Assembly: GCF_000691505.1 (NCBI RefSeq)
Contig: NZ_JMIP02000020.1
Coordinates: forward strand, 124,001 to 188,000
From: Halostagnicola sp. A56
GTDB taxonomy: Archaea; Halobacteriota; Halobacteria; Halobacteriales; Natrialbaceae
Direction: 5' to 3'
Length of the DNA: 64,000 bases
Shown: piece by piece, positions 60,131 through 64,000 of the stretch
How the letters are laid out: every line of letters starts with the position of its first letter
Numbering within the stretch: position 1 is the first letter of the stretch
Program-made: the position numbers and the translations under genes
Notes under the pieces: model-generated
Told to the model about the DNA's origin: nothing
What the model saw: only the letters and a program-made list of their open reading frames with translations
Databases searched by the model: none

Positions 60131-62146
60131 ATGACCTCACAAACTAATTCACGTGAACCGACGCTCGACCGACGCCGCGTTCTCAGCGGAATTGCAGCCA
60201 CAGGAATCGCCAGTGTCGCCGGCTGTCTGGGCGGCGACGGCGAGGAAGTCGACATCGACGAGGCCTTAGAGCGCAACGAAATCGACATCGACGAGATCGT
60301 CGAGGGCGGCACCCTCGAGTTCGCGATCCCGCGAAACGGCATTTCGGACTACGATCAGGCACAGAGCACCCAGGCGGAAGACACGGTCGTACTAAACGCC
60401 GTCTACGACGGGTTGTTGAAGATCAACGCCGACGCCGAGGCCCAGCCATGGCTGGCCGCCGAGTACGAAGCCAGCGAGGCCAACGACGTCGGCGTCGTCG
60501 ACTATCAGGACTATATGATCGAGGTCGAACCCGCCGAAGTCGAAGACGGCGTCCCGGTGTTCGAACTCGAGGACGACGCCAACCTCGTCTTGATGCAACA
60601 CCCGGACGACCTCCCCGCCGAAGAGGGCGAGGCGATTCGCGTGTTGACCCGAAACGAGGCCGCCGACGCCGTCGCGGACGGCGTCTTCGGCGTCCGGGTC
60701 GAGGGGCGACTCCACGAGGGGATCGAGTTCCACAACGGCGAGGAACTCACCGCCGAGAACGTCGTTCGGTCCTACGACAGGTACGTCGGCTCGAACAATC
60801 AGGGTCAGTATTACGATAGTTTCCTGCACGCCGAAGCGCCCGACGGGGCCGACGGCTATCAGTTCGAACTGTACGCCCAGGAAGCCGACGCCGCGGCGTT
60901 CCTCGAGTTACCGCCCGTGGTGTTCCCCTCGGAGCACTTCGATGTCCCGCCCGGCGAACTCGACCCGCGAATCAACGAAGACCGGGTGCCGATCGGCACC
61001 GGCCCCTACGAGGTTGCCGAGTTCGAGGGCGGTCAGGAGTTGCGCCTCGAGCGAACGGACAACTACTGGGTCGAATCGGTCGGCCTCGAGAACATCCCGT
61101 GGTATGACGGCCCGAGCGATTTCCCGGCGGGACCCGTTATCGACGAGATCAACATCCGCTTCGTCGAACAGGGATCCGGCCGATCCAACGCGCTCGAGGA
61201 CGGCAGCATCGATGTCGCCTACGAACTTCCCTCCGAAGCCCGCAACAATTTCCAGACGTCGGACGAGTACGTCGTCTCCGCGACCGAGGCGCTCGGCTTC
61301 CAGTTCATGCAGTTCCCCATGGACGACACCGACCCCGGTGGCGCGTTTTCCGAACGAGCGGTTCGCCAGGCTGTAAGCGCCCTTATCCCACGCCAGCAGA
61401 TCGTCGATATCGTCGCACAGGGATGGGGCGCGCCCGCACAGGTCCCGTTTCCGGAACCCGCGGCCGATCTGGGGACCTCCCAGTCGTACGACGAAATCGT
61501 GGATTCGGACTGGTCGTACAACGTCGAACCGAACGTCGACGCCGCCCAGTCGCTTCTCGAGGACGCCGACGTGGAGACGCCCGTTGACGTGGTTCTCGAG
61601 ACGAACGCCGACGACGAAGCGCGGATCGACAAGGTGCAACTCATCGTCGATCAACTGGACGAGACCGACCTCTTCAACGCCGAGCTCGAAACGCCGGCAC
61701 CGCTCGGTGACTGGACCGTCGACCTCTATCAGGAGGACGCCCGGACGGACAGTTCCGAGCGCAACGCTCCCGCCGTGATCGGGCTCGCGGGGACGCCGGA
61801 TCCACACGGGTTCGTCGAAGCGATCACCGACCCCGACAACTACAACGGCTGCTGTAACTTCTTCCTCGCAGAGGGAGTCTTGCCCGAGGATTTCATCGAA
61901 CAGATGCGCGGGTGTCGGTACGGGGTCGAAGTCGCCGAGGATCAGGACACTCGCAGACAGGCGTACGACGAGTTCTGGCCGGAGTACGCCGACATGATGG
62001 CGAATACGATCATCGACTACTCGTTGAACACCGGCACGACGAACACGGATGTCGTCGGATTCAACGCCCATCCCCAGACACAGATGCTGCTGAGTTACGC
62101 GCTGTACAACCCCGCAGATGAACAGCTCATCTATCTCGATCGATAA
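60131..62146 (+). CDS. Peptide-type ABC transporter substrate-binding lipoprotein
   Basis: 671 residues. TAT lipoprotein signal: LDRRRVLSGIAATGIASVAGC, Cys near residue 33. Family 5 extracellular solute-binding protein: SDYDQAQSTQAEDTVVLNAVYDGLLK (split near residue 75), GIEFHNGEELTAENVV, GTGPYEVAEFEGGQELRLERT, RFVEQGSGRSNALEDG and RQAVSALIPRQQIVD. It captures oligopeptides, dipeptides or nickel-like complexes outside the cell. It is longer than usual by about 80 residues, mostly an early acidic insert. The permeases follow. Confidence 0.93.
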   Translation: MTSQTNSREPTLDRRRVLSGIAATGIASVAGCLGGDGEEVDIDEALERNEIDIDEIVEGGTLEFAIPRNGISDYDQAQSTQAEDTVVLNAVYDGLLKINADAEAQPWLAAEYEASEANDVGVVDYQDYMIEVEPAEVEDGVPVFELEDDANLVLMQHPDDLPAEEGEAIRVLTRNEAADAVADGVFGVRVEGRLHEGIEFHNGEELTAENVVRSYDRYVGSNNQGQYYDSFLHAEAPDGADGYQFELYAQEADAAAFLELPPVVFPSEHFDVPPGELDPRINEDRVPIGTGPYEVAEFEGGQELRLERTDNYWVESVGLENIPWYDGPSDFPAGPVIDEINIRFVEQGSGRSNALEDGSIDVAYELPSEARNNFQTSDEYVVSATEALGFQFMQFPMDDTDPGGAFSERAVRQAVSALIPRQQIVDIVAQGWGAPAQVPFPEPAADLGTSQSYDEIVDSDWSYNVEPNVDAAQSLLEDADVETPVDVVLETNADDEARIDKVQLIVDQLDETDLFNAELETPAPLGDWTVDLYQEDARTDSSERNAPAVIGLAGTPDPHGFVEAITDPDNYNGCCNFFLAEGVLPEDFIEQMRGCRYGVEVAEDQDTRRQAYDEFWPEYADMMANTIIDYSLNTGTTNTDVVGFNAHPQTQMLLSYALYNPADEQLIYLDR

Positions 62147-62176
62147 GATGGCGGCGACCGATCTGAGGGCAGACGT

Positions 62177-63133
62177 ATGAGTATGCAACGGTACATCGCA
62201 CGGCGAATCGTAACCTCCGTCCCGGTCCTGATCGGCGTTTCGATGGTCACGTTCGGGCTCATGCACGCCGCACCGGGCGACGTCGTGAGCCAACTCGTCG
62301 CCTCCAATCCCAACGTATCGGCCGCGGAAGCCGTCCGGCTTCGCGAGGAGTTCGGCCTGAACGACCCGATCTGGGTGCAGTACATAGATTGGATGCGGGG
62401 CGTCCTGACCGGCGACTTCGGCGAGGTCTACTCCTCGGGTCGGGACGCCGGAGCGGTCATCTGGGCACGATTACCCGAAACGCTCGTTCTCGGGGCGTTC
62501 GGCTGGATCTTCGCGATCGCGATCGCGATTCCCAGTGGGATCTACGCGGCGGTCAACAAGGACCAACTCGGCGACGATGTCAGCCGATTCGTCGCGCTCT
62601 CGGGGATCTCCGTTCCGAACTTCTGGCTGGGACTCATGTTGATGGCAGTGTTCGCCGTCCAGTTCGACCTGTTTCCCACGCTGGACCCACAGACCGGGTT
62701 GTTCTCCCGACAGATGCTCTGGTGGTTGATCCTGCCGGGCGTGACGATCGGAACAGCCGCAGCGGCGAACGTAATGCGGATCATGCGCACGTCGATGGCC
62801 GAGGAACTGAACAAAGAGTACGTGACTGCCGCGCGTGCGAAGGGACTCCCCGAACGGACCATCATTCTCAAGCACGTGCTTCGAAACTCGATGATCTCGG
62901 TCACGACCGTCGCAGCGTTTCTGACTGCGGGACTCGTCTCCGGGTCGGTCGTGGTCGAAAACGTCTTCTCCTGGCCGGGACTCGGGCAGGAACTCGTCGC
63001 GGCGATCCAGCTCAGGGAGATGAATCTGATCATGGGGATCACCCTCTTGACCGGGGTCGTCATCGTACTCGCTAACTTGCTCGCAGACATCGTATACGCG
63101 GTACTCGACCCACGAATTAGAGACGAATATTAA
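62177..63133 (+). CDS. ABC transporter permease (DppB-like)
   Basis: 318 residues, six helices. N-terminal YIARRIVTSVPVLIGVSMVTF, FMHAAPGD-like GLMHAAPGDVVSQLVA, and the EAA-type loop EYVTAARAKGLPERTIILKHVLRNS (near residue 215) that docks the ATPase, split over the end of helix 4. It ends LVANLLADIVYAVLDPRIR-like, the usual C-terminus. It begins 30 bases after the binding-protein stop. Confidence 0.95.
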   Translation: MSMQRYIARRIVTSVPVLIGVSMVTFGLMHAAPGDVVSQLVASNPNVSAAEAVRLREEFGLNDPIWVQYIDWMRGVLTGDFGEVYSSGRDAGAVIWARLPETLVLGAFGWIFAIAIAIPSGIYAAVNKDQLGDDVSRFVALSGISVPNFWLGLMLMAVFAVQFDLFPTLDPQTGLFSRQMLWWLILPGVTIGTAAAANVMRIMRTSMAEELNKEYVTAARAKGLPERTIILKHVLRNSMISVTTVAAFLTAGLVSGSVVVENVFSWPGLGQELVAAIQLREMNLIMGITLLTGVVIVLANLLADIVYAVLDPRIRDEY

Positions 63134-63139
63134 CAATCT

Positions 63140-64000
63140 ATGTCAACAAAACGAGGACGAATACGGATCTCGGGATTCGAGACCGAACGTATCGAAGAAC
63201 ACGAATCGACGGACGTTCACGGGGACGAGTACACCGAACCGGAAGGGATACTCCACCGGATCGTGAGCCGACTCCTGCGGGATCGACTCGCGCTCGCGAG
63301 CATCGTGATCGTCGTGCTGATGGCGGTCGCCGCGCTGGTCGCTCGCCCGTGGACCGTCTTCGGAGTTACCGTCCAACCGCTCTCGCTCGCGCCGTTCGAC
63401 CCGACGGAATCGGCGGTCGCCGGTCCCCACGAGATGCCGTCCGCGGCCCACCTGATGGGAACTGACCGGCTGGGCCGAGACATCTTCTCTCGAGTGATGA
63501 TCGGCGGCCGGTACAGCATCTCGATCGGACTCGTCGTGACCGTGATCGCCTCGGTCGTCGGCGTGCTCTACGGCAGCGCCGCCGGGTACTTCGGCGGCCG
63601 CGTCGACACCGTATTGATGCGGGTGCTCGATCTGGTGTTCGCGTTTCCCGGCCTCGTGCTTGCGTTGGTTCTCGTCGCCCTGTTCGGCGGCGGGTTCTGG
63701 CCGCTCGTCGGCGCGTTCGTGGTGGTCGGCTGGGCGTCGTACGCACGTATTATCAGGGGAGAGATCCTCAAGGTCAAACAGAACGAGTACGTGATGGCTG
63801 CGAAAGCACTCGGCGCGCGGGATCGGTCGGTGGTGTTGCGCCACATCATTCCGAACGCGATCGCACCGGTGGTCGTGCAAGCGACGCTCAGCGTCGGCAC
63901 CGTCGTCATCGGCGTGGCCGCGCTCGGGTTTCTCGGCCTCGGGTTCGACCCCGGAACGCCCGAGTGGGGGACGATGCTCGACGGCGAGCGCGACACCCTC
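63140..64000 (+). CDS. ABC transporter permease (DppC-like), cut by window end
   Basis: 287 residues are visible from ATG 63140 (STKRGRIRISGFETERIEE); the C-terminus and the ATPase genes lie beyond the window. TDRLGRDIFSRVMIGGRYSIS and YGSAAGYFGGRVDTVLMRVLD are DppC landmarks. The EAA loop ends ...VMAAKALGARDRSVVLRHI, and GFLGLGFDPGTPEWGTML is near the visible end. It is the second half of the permease pair and begins six bases after the first. Confidence 0.92.
   Translation, partial: MSTKRGRIRISGFETERIEEHESTDVHGDEYTEPEGILHRIVSRLLRDRLALASIVIVVLMAVAALVARPWTVFGVTVQPLSLAPFDPTESAVAGPHEMPSAAHLMGTDRLGRDIFSRVMIGGRYSISIGLVVTVIASVVGVLYGSAAGYFGGRVDTVLMRVLDLVFAFPGLVLALVLVALFGGGFWPLVGAFVVVGWASYARIIRGEILKVKQNEYVMAAKALGARDRSVVLRHIIPNAIAPVVVQATLSVGTVVIGVAALGFLGLGFDPGTPEWGTMLDGERDTL

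Overview
The window is chromosomal DNA of a halophilic archaeon (class Halobacteria). The supporting signs are high GC with strong preference for G/C in third codon positions, very acidic proteins, twin-arginine lipoprotein signals on exported proteins, CDP-archaeol synthase, transcription factor S, CTP-dependent riboflavin kinase, Bat-type HTH regulators and many haloarchaea-only small proteins. The metabolic content fits a glycerol-using heterotroph. I cannot assign a genus without a search. No rRNA, tRNA or CRISPR array was recognised.

Layout. (1) 0-6.9 kb is core: a luciferase-like oxidoreductase, aconitase, a dUTPase/dCTP-deaminase-family enzyme, a membrane hydrolase-like protein and an EamA transporter. 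(2) 7.0-10.8 kb is a redox cluster: a Bat-type regulator, two aldo/keto reductases, a cupin and an exported flavodoxin lipoprotein; two of its promoters share a near-identical box. (3) 10.9-20.05 kb is an accessory island: a membrane-anchored Mrr-like nuclease, haloarchaeal small proteins (some with zinc ribbons), a Zn/Cd-type P1B ATPase with a putative metal regulator and a 16-bp perfect palindrome at the ATPase promoter. It ends in a gene cut off at its 5' side. (4) 20.6-25.7 kb is mostly core: alpha/beta hydrolase, panB, HAD phosphatase, AhpD-like protein, TFS and a DNA methyltransferase. It is followed at 25.94 kb by an orphan hairpin that matches the right end of a TnpB-type IS200/IS605 element. 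(5) 27.2-39.4 kb is a surface or extracellular polysaccharide locus: an asparagine synthase-like protein, two glycosyltransferases, two beta-helix proteins, two NodB-like deacetylases (one apparently catalytically dead) and a flippase. Five promoters here carry the same two-part signature, GCTTAAC-N6-ATAA. (6) 39.44-42.8 kb is a lower-GC insert: TetR regulator, two SDR dehydrogenases, a frameshifted relic of the 12.3-kb gene and an IS6-type transposase relic. Its left edge cuts a beta-helix gene. (7) 42.9-51.5 kb is the glycerol locus: an AAA ATPase overlapping glpC, then glpCBA, divergent from glpK and a membrane protein that is a candidate glycerol transporter. (8) 51.8-59.9 kb is core: phosphoglycolate phosphatase, Taw1, an RbkR-type regulator/riboflavin kinase overlapping ribB, ilvE, a DUF502 protein and carS. 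(9) 60.1 kb to the end is a peptide-type ABC transporter, cut by the window edge.

How the genes work together. Glycerol taken up by the cell would be phosphorylated by GlpK and oxidised by membrane GlpABC to dihydroxyacetone phosphate. The polysaccharide locus would build, flip, process and modify a surface glycan under a shared promoter signal. The RbkR-ribB pair is a self-contained riboflavin control unit. The P1B ATPase with its regulator is a metal-resistance cassette riding on the island.
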